From positions 1-32,443 of the IMG/VR virus record IMGVR_UViG_3300032288_001826: DNA of 32,443 nucleotides; one strand, given 5' to 3'. Numbering within the stretch: the first letter of the stretch is position 1; each line of letters starts with the position of its first letter. Shown piece by piece: positions 24,520-32,070 of the stretch. This DNA is from a virus. The notes beneath the pieces are model-generated. The model saw only the letters and a program-made list of their open reading frames with translations. It had not been told where the DNA came from and ran no database searches. The translations under genes and the position numbers were made by a program.

Positions 24520-24740
24520 AATACAACAAACGCCCCTCGAGAATCCGGAGGCAAATTTTCGAACAGTACGGAACCAATATCCGAACCCTCCGGAAAGTTC
24601 TCCGGAGCTGCCTCCTATATCGTTATCAGTTCGGACGTAATGAAGCGATGGACCTCTATATTCACGTTCTAAATAATTTTATCAAACAAACCGAAAAAAC
24701 CCGAAACAATGGACAAAAAAACAATTGCCTCAATCGCTGA
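24507..24740 (+). CDS. Hypothetical basic early protein (77 aa)
   Basis: Begins MATLKYNKRPSRIRRQIFEQ. Very rich in Arg and predicted helical (TLRKVLRSCLLYRYQFGRNE), ending in a Lys/Asn-rich tail. This suggests nucleic acid binding, which is inference. Overlaps the gene before by 13 bases and the one after by 32 bases. An A AAA AAC heptamer at 24716-24722 is in its frame, but the -1 frame does not lead into the next gene. Confidence 0.55.
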   Translation: MATLKYNKRPSRIRRQIFEQYGTNIRTLRKVLRSCLLYRYQFGRNEAMDLYIHVLNNFIKQTEKTRNNGQKNNCLNR

Positions 24741-24969
24741 CTTTATGGCGTCGGCTTACTGGGACGTCGTTAACTACGGCGACGCCAACGACAACGACAT
24801 ATTTTACGCTAAAGTATTACTCCGAGTTACTCCCGAGGTCCGCTGGAGGAGTATTATCGAGAGTTGTAACTTCTCCGGGCACGAGCCCATGACTTACGCG
24901 GTCGAAAAAATCGCGACTAAATTAGTTAAGGAGAGCCACCCAGATTTAACCGCGGAACTTTATGTATAG
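24709..24969 (+). CDS. Hypothetical early protein (86 aa)
   Basis: Begins MDKKTIASIADFMASAYWDV. Acidic, mostly helical, with no recognised motif. Start is within the preceding gene, and its end overlaps the next gene by 8 bases, which supports translation as a compact operon member. The 32-base overlap with the previous frame is long for this genome. Confidence 0.55.
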   Translation: MDKKTIASIADFMASAYWDVVNYGDANDNDIFYAKVLLRVTPEVRWRSIIESCNFSGHEPMTYAVEKIATKLVKESHPDLTAELYV

Positions 24970-25210
24970 CCCTATTCACTTACACCCACACGTTTACCAG
25001 GTAAACTGTCGGGAGTGCCACGGGCGCGGACGCGTTCGCGGTTTTATCGACTGCGGCAAGCCTATGAGCCTATGCTGTGGGGGCTGTACCGAGCTTGTAA
25101 CTTGCGAGGTTTGCGAGGGACGGGGAATCGTTTTTTGTGACTGTTATGAAATCGAGGAGTTCGAGTTCCAGTGTATCGACTGTTTAAACGAGGGCCTGAC
25201 AAATGACTGA
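24962..25210 (+). CDS. Cysteine-rich zinc-binding protein, DnaJ-type repeats (82 aa)
   Basis: Twelve cysteines in 82 residues. C16-x2-C19 in CRECHGRGRV, C48-x2-C51 in CEVCEGRGIV and C71-x2-C74 in CIDC, plus C31, C38, C39, C42, C59 and C61. The CxxCxGxG elements resemble the zinc-binding repeats of DnaJ, without a J domain. Likely binds two or more zinc ions. It may bind protein or DNA. It overlaps the VRR-NUC gene by 8 bases, so a link with nuclease or primase function is possible. Confidence 0.7.
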   Translation: MYSPIHLHPHVYQVNCRECHGRGRVRGFIDCGKPMSLCCGGCTELVTCEVCEGRGIVFCDCYEIEEFEFQCIDCLNEGLTND

Positions 25211-25550
25211 AAAAGAAATAATGGACTCGATCCGGGCGGAGCTCAGTCGTAACGACGTCCGGCTATTCAGAAATAACGTCGGCCTCGGATTTACAGCTAA
25301 CGGTTTCCCGATAAATTTCGGCCTTCAAAAGGGCAGCGGCGATTTAATCGGATGGGTTCGCGTAATAAAAAACAACCAAGTTTTCGCCGTGTTTTTGTCC
25401 GTCGAGGTTAAAACGCCGCGCGGTAAACTATCCCAGGAACAAAAGGACTGGATGGATTACGTAAACAAGGTCGGAGGTATCGCGATCGTTGCCACCAGTC
25501 CGGAGGAGGCGCGCGAAAAATTAAACGAAAAACTGTTAAGCTATGAGTGA
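25203..25550 (+). CDS. VRR-NUC domain nuclease
   Basis: 115 residues. The PD-(D/E)xK-type core of VRR-NUC is visible: GSGDLIGW with D47, then VEVKTPRGKLSQEQKDW with E68, K70 and glutamines 78 and 80. Stand-alone VRR-NUC proteins in phages are found next to helicases and primases and cut branched or structured DNA. The gene overlaps the primase-helicase gene by 8 bases. Confidence 0.88.
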   Translation: MTEKEIMDSIRAELSRNDVRLFRNNVGLGFTANGFPINFGLQKGSGDLIGWVRVIKNNQVFAVFLSVEVKTPRGKLSQEQKDWMDYVNKVGGIAIVATSPEEAREKLNEKLLSYE

Positions 25551-28209
25551 AATAAAGCAAAAAATCGCACGAGTCCAGCTGAGCTCAGTCCTAAAACAGT
25601 TTATCGAGCTAAAAAAATCCGGAAACAGCTATAAGGCCGTTTGCCCGTTTCACGACGATACCGACCCGAGCCTAATCGTTACGGACTCAAAGCGCCTATG
25701 GAAATGTTTTTCGTGCGGAGCTGGGGGAGACGTTCTCGATTTTCTCGTCAAAAAAAATAACTGGACAACGGTCGAGGCGCTCCAGTGGTTAGACCAGCAC
25801 GAGGGTAACGTCCGAGTTACTGAGGTCCAGCAAAAAAAAGACGTTAAAAAACCGATACACCCGGTCCCAGATTACGCGCGTAAACCTACTTTTAATCATA
25901 TTAAACACGGCTACCCGTCGCAAACATACACCTATACCGATATAAACGGCAACCTATACGGATATGTTTGTCGGTTCGACTTTGATAACGGGAAAAAAGA
26001 GGTACTCCCTCACTGTTTCGACGGCGCAAGCTGGCGCTGGATGGGTTTCGCCGAACCTCGTCCGCTGTTTAATTTACCGAGCTTAAAACAGTTCCCAAAC
26101 CGGACCGTTATCGTTGTCGAGGGAGAAAAAACAGCACGCGCCGCGATTAATTTATTCCCAGAGAACCCGGTCGTTACATGGATCGGAGGCTGTGACGCTA
26201 TTAAAAAAACAGACTGGAGTCCGTTGTTTGGCCGCAAAATTTTATTCTGGCCCGATAACGACGAGGTCGGTTTCCGCGCTATGTTTGGAGGCTGGGAGGC
26301 CGTAAAAAACGCTAAAAACGAAATAGTCGATTATCGCTCCGTTGACGGGATCATGGATATTTTAACAAGTAATTGCGTCGCCAAAGCCGTTAAAATGGAT
26401 CCCGTCTGGCCGACTAAATTCGACGCGGCGGACTTTACGGGCGACGTAAATAAATACCTGGAGAGCGGAAACATGATCGACGTTCCAGTTCGCGGAGAAA
26501 AACCAGCTCTGGAGGTAATCGCCGAGGAGGTACCTCACGTTATCGAGGCGCCGTTTAAGTTTCTCGGATTTACTAAGGTCGAGTTTAACCCTCGGTTTAT
26601 ATTTTACGTGCACCAGTCCCACATTGTCGTCGCGTTTAACGCCTCCGGGTTATCTATGGCAAACCTTATAAACCTGGCGCCTATAGAATGGTGGGAGGCT
26701 AATTTCCCAAGCCGGAGAGCCAGCTCACGCTTTGACTTAATTAACGCGACGAACTGGATAGTCTCAGAGAGCTATCGCCGTGGAATGTTCAACCCGGAAA
26801 TAATTCGAGGCCGTGGCGCATGGATCGAAGGAAAAACCGTTGTAATTCACACGGGCGAGAGCTTAATAGTAAATAACAAACGAATGACTTTAAACGAGCA
26901 CAAATCGCGGTATATTTACGAGCAAAGCTGGAAACTGGACTTTAACATAAAAAACCCGTTAACGAAAGAGGAGGCTTACCCGCTACTCGATATGTTAAAG
27001 CTATTAAACTGGGAGCGCGAGGTTAACCCTTACCTACTCGCTGGCTGGTGTGTTATCGCTCCAGTTTGCGGCGCGCTTAAGTGGCGTCCTCACATCTGGC
27101 TAACCGGAGCCGCTGGAACTGGTAAGTCCTGGACGTTTAAACAGATCGTCCGACGTTTACTCGGTAACTGTGTTTTGGACCCTCAGGGAAACAGTACGGA
27201 GGCGGGTATCCGTCAAATGTTACAGCACGACGCTATTCCGGTAGTTTTTGACGAGGCGGAAGGAGAGAGCAAAACGGATATGGAGCGCATGCAAAACGTT
27301 TTACAACTAATGAGAGGTTCCAGCTCTGACGATGGAGGGCGAACGATTAAGGGCTCAACCTCCGGGATGGCGTCCACGTTTAAAATTCGGAGCTGTTTCG
27401 CGTTCGCGTCGATCGCCCCTCAAATGAAAAACATGGCCGACAAAACGCGCGTTACTATGCTGGCCCTAAAAAAACAACGGTCCTTTAACTCAGACGAGAA
27501 CTGGCGTTTACTCCAGTCGATTTATTACGAACTCGTTACCGATATGTTTGTCGATCGCTTACAAGCTCGGACCGTTTCTCTCCTCCCGGTAATACTTAAA
27601 AACTCCGAAAATTTTTCGGCTGCCGTGGCTATTCACTTAAAGAGCCAACGGCTCGGAGACCAGATCGGGACACTACTCGCCGGAGCTTACTCACTAACCG
27701 AGGAGAACGAGGTTACAGTCGAGGAGGCGCTCGAGTTTATTAAGCTAATGAACTGGAACGAGGAGCAAGGACTCGAGGAGAACAAGGACGAGCTGGAGCT
27801 GTTTTATTACATCATGGAGAGCCTACTCCAGGTCGAGTCCGATTACAACGGACGCCAGGAACGCTCGATCGGGGAGTTATGCCAAATATGTTTTGGAGAG
27901 TTCGACAAACTTATCGACGCCAAAGAAGCTAAAACAAAACTTGCCCGCCATGGGATCCGCTGCGAATTTAACCCAGCGCGCGAAATCTGGATCAGCAACA
28001 CGTCGAAATTTATTAAGTATATTCTTAAAGACACCCGCTGGAACGGAGCTCACGGGACTATTTTAAAACGCCTGGAGGGAGCTTACCCGATACCTCACAC
28101 CGTCAGGTTTGGAGCGGTCGAGCAAACGCGAGCCGTCGCGGTTCCAGCGAGCCTCCTCGGCGTGAAATCAAACAGCGAAATTTTAAACGAACAAAACGAC
28201 CCTTTTTAA
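25543..28209 (+). CDS. DNA primase-helicase fusion (CHC2 zinc finger, Toprim, AAA-type helicase)
   Basis: 888 residues. A CHC2 zinc finger at the start: C34, H37, C55, C58 in CPFHDDTDPSL and KCFSCGAGGD. A Toprim-type region: VIVVEGEKTA (189-198) and FWPDNDEVGF (235-244). A P-loop helicase domain: GAAGTGKS (522-529) and Walker B VVFDEAE (567-573). It should make primers and unwind DNA at the phage fork. It is the main replication protein seen, as no DNA polymerase is encoded. The helicase half looks more like P4/DUF927-type ATPases than DnaB, which is inference. Confidence 0.9.
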   Translation: MSEIKQKIARVQLSSVLKQFIELKKSGNSYKAVCPFHDDTDPSLIVTDSKRLWKCFSCGAGGDVLDFLVKKNNWTTVEALQWLDQHEGNVRVTEVQQKKDVKKPIHPVPDYARKPTFNHIKHGYPSQTYTYTDINGNLYGYVCRFDFDNGKKEVLPHCFDGASWRWMGFAEPRPLFNLPSLKQFPNRTVIVVEGEKTARAAINLFPENPVVTWIGGCDAIKKTDWSPLFGRKILFWPDNDEVGFRAMFGGWEAVKNAKNEIVDYRSVDGIMDILTSNCVAKAVKMDPVWPTKFDAADFTGDVNKYLESGNMIDVPVRGEKPALEVIAEEVPHVIEAPFKFLGFTKVEFNPRFIFYVHQSHIVVAFNASGLSMANLINLAPIEWWEANFPSRRASSRFDLINATNWIVSESYRRGMFNPEIIRGRGAWIEGKTVVIHTGESLIVNNKRMTLNEHKSRYIYEQSWKLDFNIKNPLTKEEAYPLLDMLKLLNWEREVNPYLLAGWCVIAPVCGALKWRPHIWLTGAAGTGKSWTFKQIVRRLLGNCVLDPQGNSTEAGIRQMLQHDAIPVVFDEAEGESKTDMERMQNVLQLMRGSSSDDGGRTIKGSTSGMASTFKIRSCFAFASIAPQMKNMADKTRVTMLALKKQRSFNSDENWRLLQSIYYELVTDMFVDRLQARTVSLLPVILKNSENFSAAVAIHLKSQRLGDQIGTLLAGAYSLTEENEVTVEEALEFIKLMNWNEEQGLEENKDELELFYYIMESLLQVESDYNGRQERSIGELCQICFGEFDKLIDAKEAKTKLARHGIRCEFNPAREIWISNTSKFIKYILKDTRWNGAHGTILKRLEGAYPIPHTVRFGAVEQTRAVAVPASLLGVKSNSEILNEQNDPF

Positions 28210-28210
28210 A

Positions 28211-28801
28211 ATGAAAAAAAATCTTAACCACTTATTAATCATGTACGGCGTCGGTATCGCCACCGGAGCCGCTATCGTCTGGCTAATTTTTGACCGCAAA
28301 AAAGACGTCCACACGCAAACGACGACCGTAATAAATAACGACACTACTCGAGTCGTTCTGGAGCCGTTTAAAATAAAGGAACTCCACGAAAAAACGATTT
28401 ACCGGGACTCCGTTATCGTTTACCCTCCCGGACCAGTGGACACCGCCCAAATAATTAAGTCCTTTTTTACGGCGCGATTTTACGAACAAACTATCAGGGA
28501 CACCGTTACAAAGGTCGAGGTTACAGTTTCCGACTCAATTTTTGCCAACCGTTTAAGCTGGCGCGAGGTTTCGACGAAAAACCTCCGACCGACCTCAGTA
28601 ACGACAACGACGACAACTGTCCAGGACGTCCCTCTGTTAACCCTTTACGGAGGTATGCAATACGTCCACGGGAAAAACAAAGGAGCCGCTCCTATCCTTA
28701 CCCTGACGATTAAAAACCTCGCTTACGTCTCCGGCGGTTACGACGTAATAAATAACATGCCAAGCGTAAGCGCTGGGGTAAAAATTAACTTAAAAAACTA
28801 A
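28211..28801 (+). CDS. Membrane-anchored protein with beta-rich C-terminus (196 aa)
   Basis: Starts one base after the primase stop. One membrane helix near the N-terminus (about 8-27, LLIMYGVGIATGAAIVWLIF), then a threonine-rich region and a C-terminal part that alternates hydrophobic and polar residues (LLTLYGGMQYVHG, VSGGYDVINNMPSVSAGVKI) like an outer membrane-type beta sheet. No lipobox. Similar anchored proteins occur in many Bacteroidota phages; the role is unknown. Possibilities include a spanin-like envelope protein or superinfection factor. Confidence 0.6.
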   Translation: MKKNLNHLLIMYGVGIATGAAIVWLIFDRKKDVHTQTTTVINNDTTRVVLEPFKIKELHEKTIYRDSVIVYPPGPVDTAQIIKSFFTARFYEQTIRDTVTKVEVTVSDSIFANRLSWREVSTKNLRPTSVTTTTTTVQDVPLLTLYGGMQYVHGKNKGAAPILTLTIKNLAYVSGGYDVINNMPSVSAGVKINLKN

Positions 28802-28805
28802 AAAC

Positions 28806-29018
28806 ATGGAAAAAACAGCACTCCAGCAATTAATTCACAAGCTATTCACAAGCTATGACTCAGGCGACGCGATCCCGGTTAACGAGGTCGCCGAAATCGC
28901 CGAGCGTTTACTCGACAAGGAACGCCTCGAGATCATGCAAGCCTATGCCCACGGCAAGCTCGACAACGACGATATTTCCGCCGAGGTTTATTTTAACCGT
29001 AAATTTAACAAGCTATGA
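28806..29018 (+). CDS. Hypothetical protein (70 aa)
   Basis: Begins MEKTALQQLIHKLFTSYDSG, helical and acidic, ends FNRKFNKL. Its 5' part includes a perfect 11-base tandem duplication of ATTCACAAGCT (28833-28843 and 28844-28854). Because 11 is not a multiple of three, the two copies encode different residues (IHKL, FTSY). Overlaps the next gene by ATGA. Confidence 0.6.
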   Translation: MEKTALQQLIHKLFTSYDSGDAIPVNEVAEIAERLLDKERLEIMQAYAHGKLDNDDISAEVYFNRKFNKL

Positions 29019-29443
29019 GGATTTATAACGATTATATGATTCTCGGAAAGGCTCGTTTTTACGAGCTGTTTCCGCTCGAGCAACCAGAAACGCTCACGTC
29101 CTATAAAGCAATAAAAAACGTCTGGGAGTTATTCCTGGGCCCAAACGTGGACCGCAAGCTGTTAACTACACGTAACCAATCGATCGTTAACATAAAAAAA
29201 GTATTTACGTTCTGGATTACGTGTAAGTTTCCGGACCTCAAACAGCACGAAATCGGCGAAATAATTGGAGCACCAAGGAGCCGAATTCCTTTTTACCTTA
29301 AAACGGTTTACAACGATTTAACGGTAATACACTACGCGCCAAAGGTAATTGACCAGCTCCAGACGTTAAACTATTATTTAAGCCTCCAGCAAGACCGAGA
29401 GGTCCTCGGATCGCTTTGGGTTAAACCGATAAATGGCTTATAA
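29015..29443 (+). CDS. HTH DNA-binding protein resembling DnaA domain IV
   Basis: 142 residues. The central stretch has an R-rich start (LLTTRNQSIVNIKKVFTFWI) followed by LKQHEIGEIIG and PRSRIPFYLKTVYNDL, matching the order of the DnaA box-binding helix-turn-helix (helix, IG turn, recognition helix). No ATPase domain is present. It may bind origin or promoter sites. It is the last gene before the island at 29444. Confident on HTH, less so on the family. Confidence 0.6.
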   Translation: MRIYNDYMILGKARFYELFPLEQPETLTSYKAIKNVWELFLGPNVDRKLLTTRNQSIVNIKKVFTFWITCKFPDLKQHEIGEIIGAPRSRIPFYLKTVYNDLTVIHYAPKVIDQLQTLNYYLSLQQDREVLGSLWVKPINGL

Positions 29444-29830
29444 CGTAAAAATATTGGCGCAGTTGCGCTTTAAAACCACAAAACTATGATAACAAGAGAA
29501 CAGTATTTAGAAGCATTAGACATCGTTGAAACGTATCACCAGCAATTGCGCCAATATAATGTTGGGCGCAGTTTAACTCCAATTGCAGAATGGGATAAAT
29601 TCGATAGATGCAGTAAAAGATTGCAAAATGTACTTTATGATATAAGACAAGGTACACCAGATTGGATTGGTTATAAAGAAGAATTTATAGAAAACATACA
29701 AATTCATAAAATGAGAAAGTTTCCAAATTGTGGCAAAAAGTCATTGGATGAGTTTATTGAATTGAGGGGCTACTAAATTGCGCCCAACTAATCGCTAACC
29801 GCAACAGTTTCGCTTATACAACCAACGGCG
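29444..29830. mobile_element. AT-richer one-gene island framed by related inverted repeats
   Basis: The island has different codon use from its neighbours and is surrounded by copies of a TTGG(G)CGCA motif. ATATTGGCGCAGTTGC at 29451-29466 is the reverse complement, with one mismatch, of 29542-29557. A third related copy, AATTGCGCCCAAC, lies at 29776-29788, and a fourth, GTTGGGCGCAGTTT, at 29561-29574. This looks like an acquired cassette or miniature element. No transposase or recombinase is inside it. Limits are approximate. Confidence 0.5.
29486..29776 (+). CDS. Small protein with RNA polymerase alpha-CTD-like helix-hairpin-helix end (96 aa)
   Basis: Begins MITREQYLEALDIVETYHQQ. The C-terminus has MRKFPNCGKKSLDEFIELRG (about 75-94), which closely matches the LxxIPNFGKKSLxE helix of the RNA polymerase alpha C-terminal domain, a helix-hairpin-helix that contacts DNA or protein. 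Codons are AT-rich (AGA, GAA, AAA, ATA) unlike the phage genes around it. It is likely a host-derived or cassette gene. The function is unknown. It may bind DNA or mimic the alpha CTD. Confidence 0.65.
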   Translation: MITREQYLEALDIVETYHQQLRQYNVGRSLTPIAEWDKFDRCSKRLQNVLYDIRQGTPDWIGYKEEFIENIQIHKMRKFPNCGKKSLDEFIELRGY

Positions 29831-29911
29831 GGACCCACCTTGTTTTTATTGACTTTTTTAAGGAGCTCCGGCTGCTTTTAACATTTTTTAACATTTTTAT
29901 TTTTGAAAACG

Positions 29912-29943
29912 TTTGCAAAATCAAAAATTAACCCCGTATTTTG
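29912..29943 (+). promoter_or_regulatory. Candidate promoter (TTTG, 21-base spacer, TATTTTG)
   Basis: TTTG at 29912-29915 and TATTTTG at 29937-29943 are separated by 21 bases, which fits the Bacteroidota -33/-7 layout apart from one missing base in the -7 box. Transcription would start near 29950, just upstream of the ATG at 29969. The region from 29777 to 29968 holds no gene, apart from the right-hand island repeat. It also has two TTTTTTAACA-like elements before the promoter. Confidence 0.6.
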
Positions 29944-29968
29944 TCTCAACAAATTAACCCAAATAATT

Positions 29969-30271
29969 ATGAAAACTACCCTAATCGGAGAGGAGCTTTA
30001 CAAGGTAATCGCTCAGGCTCAAACCGCGTACAACTACGCAAACGTTAACTTTTTCGGACCGCCCAAACAGTCCGGTTCCTGGTATACTTTCGAAAAACAC
30101 TTTAACACCTACGACGAGGCCGTCGAGTACCTGGCCGACCGGATCATGTTAAACTATCAAAACAGCTCAGAAACCGAACAAACCTACCTCGACCGCATGG
30201 ACCAGCTCGAGCGTTTCGGTTCCGTTGAGTTTAACGGCGTGCTCGCCTCGATTGACGTTATCGACCTATGA
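29969..30271 (+). CDS. Hypothetical early protein (100 aa)
   Basis: I chose the ATG at 29969. An in-frame ATG at 29903 would add 22 residues, but it lies upstream of the promoter boxes at 29912-29943. The product starts MKTTLIGEELYKVIAQAQTA, is acidic and helical with a FFGPPKQSGSWYTFEKHF segment, and ends DVIDL. No known family. First gene of the recombination-gene transcript. Its stop overlaps the next start as ATGA. Confidence 0.65.
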   Translation: MKTTLIGEELYKVIAQAQTAYNYANVNFFGPPKQSGSWYTFEKHFNTYDEAVEYLADRIMLNYQNSSETEQTYLDRMDQLERFGSVEFNGVLASIDVIDL

Positions 30272-30426
30272 GCGACAACAAACAACACGGCGGCAAGCGT
30301 CCAAACTCTGGTCGTAAGCCGCTTTTTATCGAACCTACCCGGACACTATCGATCCGAGTCCCAGCCAGCAAGTACAACCTAATCAAAAAAATCATTAAAA
30401 AATACCTCGAAAAATGGAAACTCTAA
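30268..30426 (+). CDS. Small basic DNA-binding-type protein (52 aa)
   Basis: Begins MSDNKQHGGKRPNSGRKPLF. The GGKRPNSGRKP stretch is an AT-hook-like basic arm common in small phage proteins. It is followed by TLSIRVPASKYNLIKKIIKK, which fits the strand-helix-helix of a ribbon-helix-helix protein. It probably binds DNA as a dimer and may regulate this operon. It overlaps the preceding gene by ATGA and the exonuclease gene by 13 bases. Confidence 0.65.
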   Translation: MSDNKQHGGKRPNSGRKPLFIEPTRTLSIRVPASKYNLIKKIIKKYLEKWKL

Positions 30427-31181
30427 CCTCCTCGACTTATTACCAGGACACCGCCCGCGTAAGTAAGTCCCAGCTCGACGCGCTTAACCGCTCGCCACTT
30501 CATTACTGGCACCGATACCTTAACCCGGATTACCAGCCTCAAATCACGCCAGCGCTTACGTTCGGGAAACTATTCCACACCCAGCTTTTAACGCCGGACC
30601 AGTTCGAGACGAACTATATCGTTAACGACGCCGACAAACGGACCAGCGCCTATAAAGACGCCAAACGCCACGCGGACGCCGCCGGGCTTACTATCGTCAG
30701 CGGCGACGACCTCCTCCAGGTTCAAACAATGATCGACGCTATTAAAAACCACCCGCTCGCGTCTAAGCTCCTCGCTATGGCTGGCGAGGCCGAAAAAATT
30801 ATCGAGTGGACCTCCGGGCAAACCCTATGCAAGTCCATGATCGACAAATATATTCCAGGCCTTAACGTAGTTATCGACTTTAAAACAACCGACGACGCCA
30901 GTCCGTCCGGTTTCCTTCGCTCTGTTAAAAAATACCGTTACCACGTCCAGGGCGCGTTTTACTCGGACGCGGTTAAGTCCTTAACCGGAACCGCTCCGGA
31001 CTTTATTCTGATCGCCGTCGAAAAAACAGCACCACACCCAGTCGCCGTTTATCATTTAAACCCAGACGCTATCGAGCAAGGCCGCGCTGAGTACCTGGCT
31101 AACCTTCAAACCCTCCAAACATGCCGAGAGACGAACAACTGGCCCAGCTACTCAAACGAACTCTTAACCCTTAACTTTTAA
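30414..31181 (+). CDS. PD-(D/E)xK exonuclease, RecE/exodeoxyribonuclease VIII type
   Basis: 255 residues. Family pattern: SKSQLDALNRSPLHYWHRYL near the start, LTFGKLFHTQLL with H55, an IDFKTTDD core with D155 and K157, and a downstream YHVQGAFYSDAV with Q179 and Y183. RecE-type enzymes resect one strand of a double-strand end to leave a 3' overhang for the annealing protein. The Rad52-like gene follows downstream after one small ORF, as expected for a two-component phage recombination system. Confidence 0.9.
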   Translation: METLTSSTYYQDTARVSKSQLDALNRSPLHYWHRYLNPDYQPQITPALTFGKLFHTQLLTPDQFETNYIVNDADKRTSAYKDAKRHADAAGLTIVSGDDLLQVQTMIDAIKNHPLASKLLAMAGEAEKIIEWTSGQTLCKSMIDKYIPGLNVVIDFKTTDDASPSGFLRSVKKYRYHVQGAFYSDAVKSLTGTAPDFILIAVEKTAPHPVAVYHLNPDAIEQGRAEYLANLQTLQTCRETNNWPSYSNELLTLNF

Positions 31182-31185
31182 AACT

Positions 31186-31410
31186 ATGCAAAAAACACCC
31201 GTCCAGATCATTATCGCGCACCTCCAGAGCTACGGGTTCCCCGTAACCAACGGAGACGCTAACTACTGGATTAAACTCGAGCGCGACCTCGTCAGGGACG
31301 CCTACTCGAACGGCTGGCACGACGGCCAGGACGTAATCATTAACCAGGTTAAACACGTCGACCAGGGCGGAGACGCCGCCGGAGTCGAGTATTACAACTC
31401 TTTAACATAA
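31186..31410 (+). CDS. Hypothetical protein (74 aa) between exonuclease and annealase
   Basis: Begins MQKTPVQIIIAHLQSYGFPV, helical with a WIKLERDLVRDAYSNGWHDG middle and an acidic C-terminus. No family recognised. Lies four bases after the exonuclease stop and nine before the annealing protein start, so it is in the recombination operon and might be a helper of that system. Confidence 0.6.
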   Translation: MQKTPVQIIIAHLQSYGFPVTNGDANYWIKLERDLVRDAYSNGWHDGQDVIINQVKHVDQGGDAAGVEYYNSLT

Positions 31411-31419
31411 TTTAACACC

Positions 31420-32070
31420 ATGACAGACTACAAAAAACTCGAGGCCCTCCAGAAATTTATGCAGCGCCTTAACAGTGAACCTCCCGCCGAGTCGATCGAC
31501 AAAACAGCCGACGGCAAGGCTCGCACGGTCACGATTTCTCACGTCGAAATGACCCTCGACGAACTTTATTTCGGCCTCTGGGAGACCGTCAACTTTACAA
31601 CCGAGCAACTCCTTAACGAGGTCGTCGGACACCTGGAGCTCGTCGTTACACACCCCATAACGGGAGAAAAAATCCACCGGACCGGAGCGGGCGCGGTCGT
31701 AATTACCCAGCAACGCGATACCCCCGTCGCCGACTTTTTACAGTACAAACAAAAAAACGCTCTGGACCTAACTTACCCAAAACTAAAAGCCGAATGTTTG
31801 AAAAACGCCGCCCAGAGTTTAGGCAAAATCTTCGGGCGAGACCTAAATCGGAGGAACGCTGACCAGTTTAAACCCATTTTGAGCTCCGAAGCACTCCAAA
31901 AAAAACTCGCTGAAATTACAACGAACGAACTACCGAGTGGACTAACTACCCAACCGACGAACGAAACGCTGTTAAACGCAAAAAAAACCGCCTTAAAATC
32001 GATTAAGCAAACGGACCAGCAACCACCAAACGAACCACCCACCACCGAAAAACGCCCAGATTTCCTCTGA
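31420..32070 (+). CDS. Rad52-like single-strand annealing protein
   Basis: 216 residues. Rad52/Sak-like pattern: VEMTLDELYFGLWETVNFTT, a beta region LELVVTHPITGEKIHRTGAG, and the helical KAECLKNAAQSLGKIFGRDL segment near residues 124-143. These features match the Rad52-type fold of phage annealing proteins. It would pair complementary single strands made by the exonuclease. The C-terminus is a glutamine- and proline-rich unstructured tail. ERF or RecT families are alternatives. Confidence 0.7.
   Translation: MTDYKKLEALQKFMQRLNSEPPAESIDKTADGKARTVTISHVEMTLDELYFGLWETVNFTTEQLLNEVVGHLELVVTHPITGEKIHRTGAGAVVITQQRDTPVADFLQYKQKNALDLTYPKLKAECLKNAAQSLGKIFGRDLNRRNADQFKPILSSEALQKKLAEITTNELPSGLTTQPTNETLLNAKKTALKSIKQTDQQPPNEPPTTEKRPDFL

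Noticed and set aside
24716-24722. A AAA AAC heptamer as a second frameshift site
   Set aside because: It is in frame, but the -1 frame is not that of the overlapping next gene (24709), which is in the +1 frame and has its own ATG.
29776-29830. A full integron attC site after the island gene
   Set aside because: GCCCAAC matches one core box, but no GTTRRRY partner is found downstream at attC distance and no paired L boxes are visible, so only a loose resemblance is reported.
29903-29968. Upstream ATG for the 29969 gene
   Set aside because: It precedes the promoter boxes at 29912-29943, so the mRNA would not include it.
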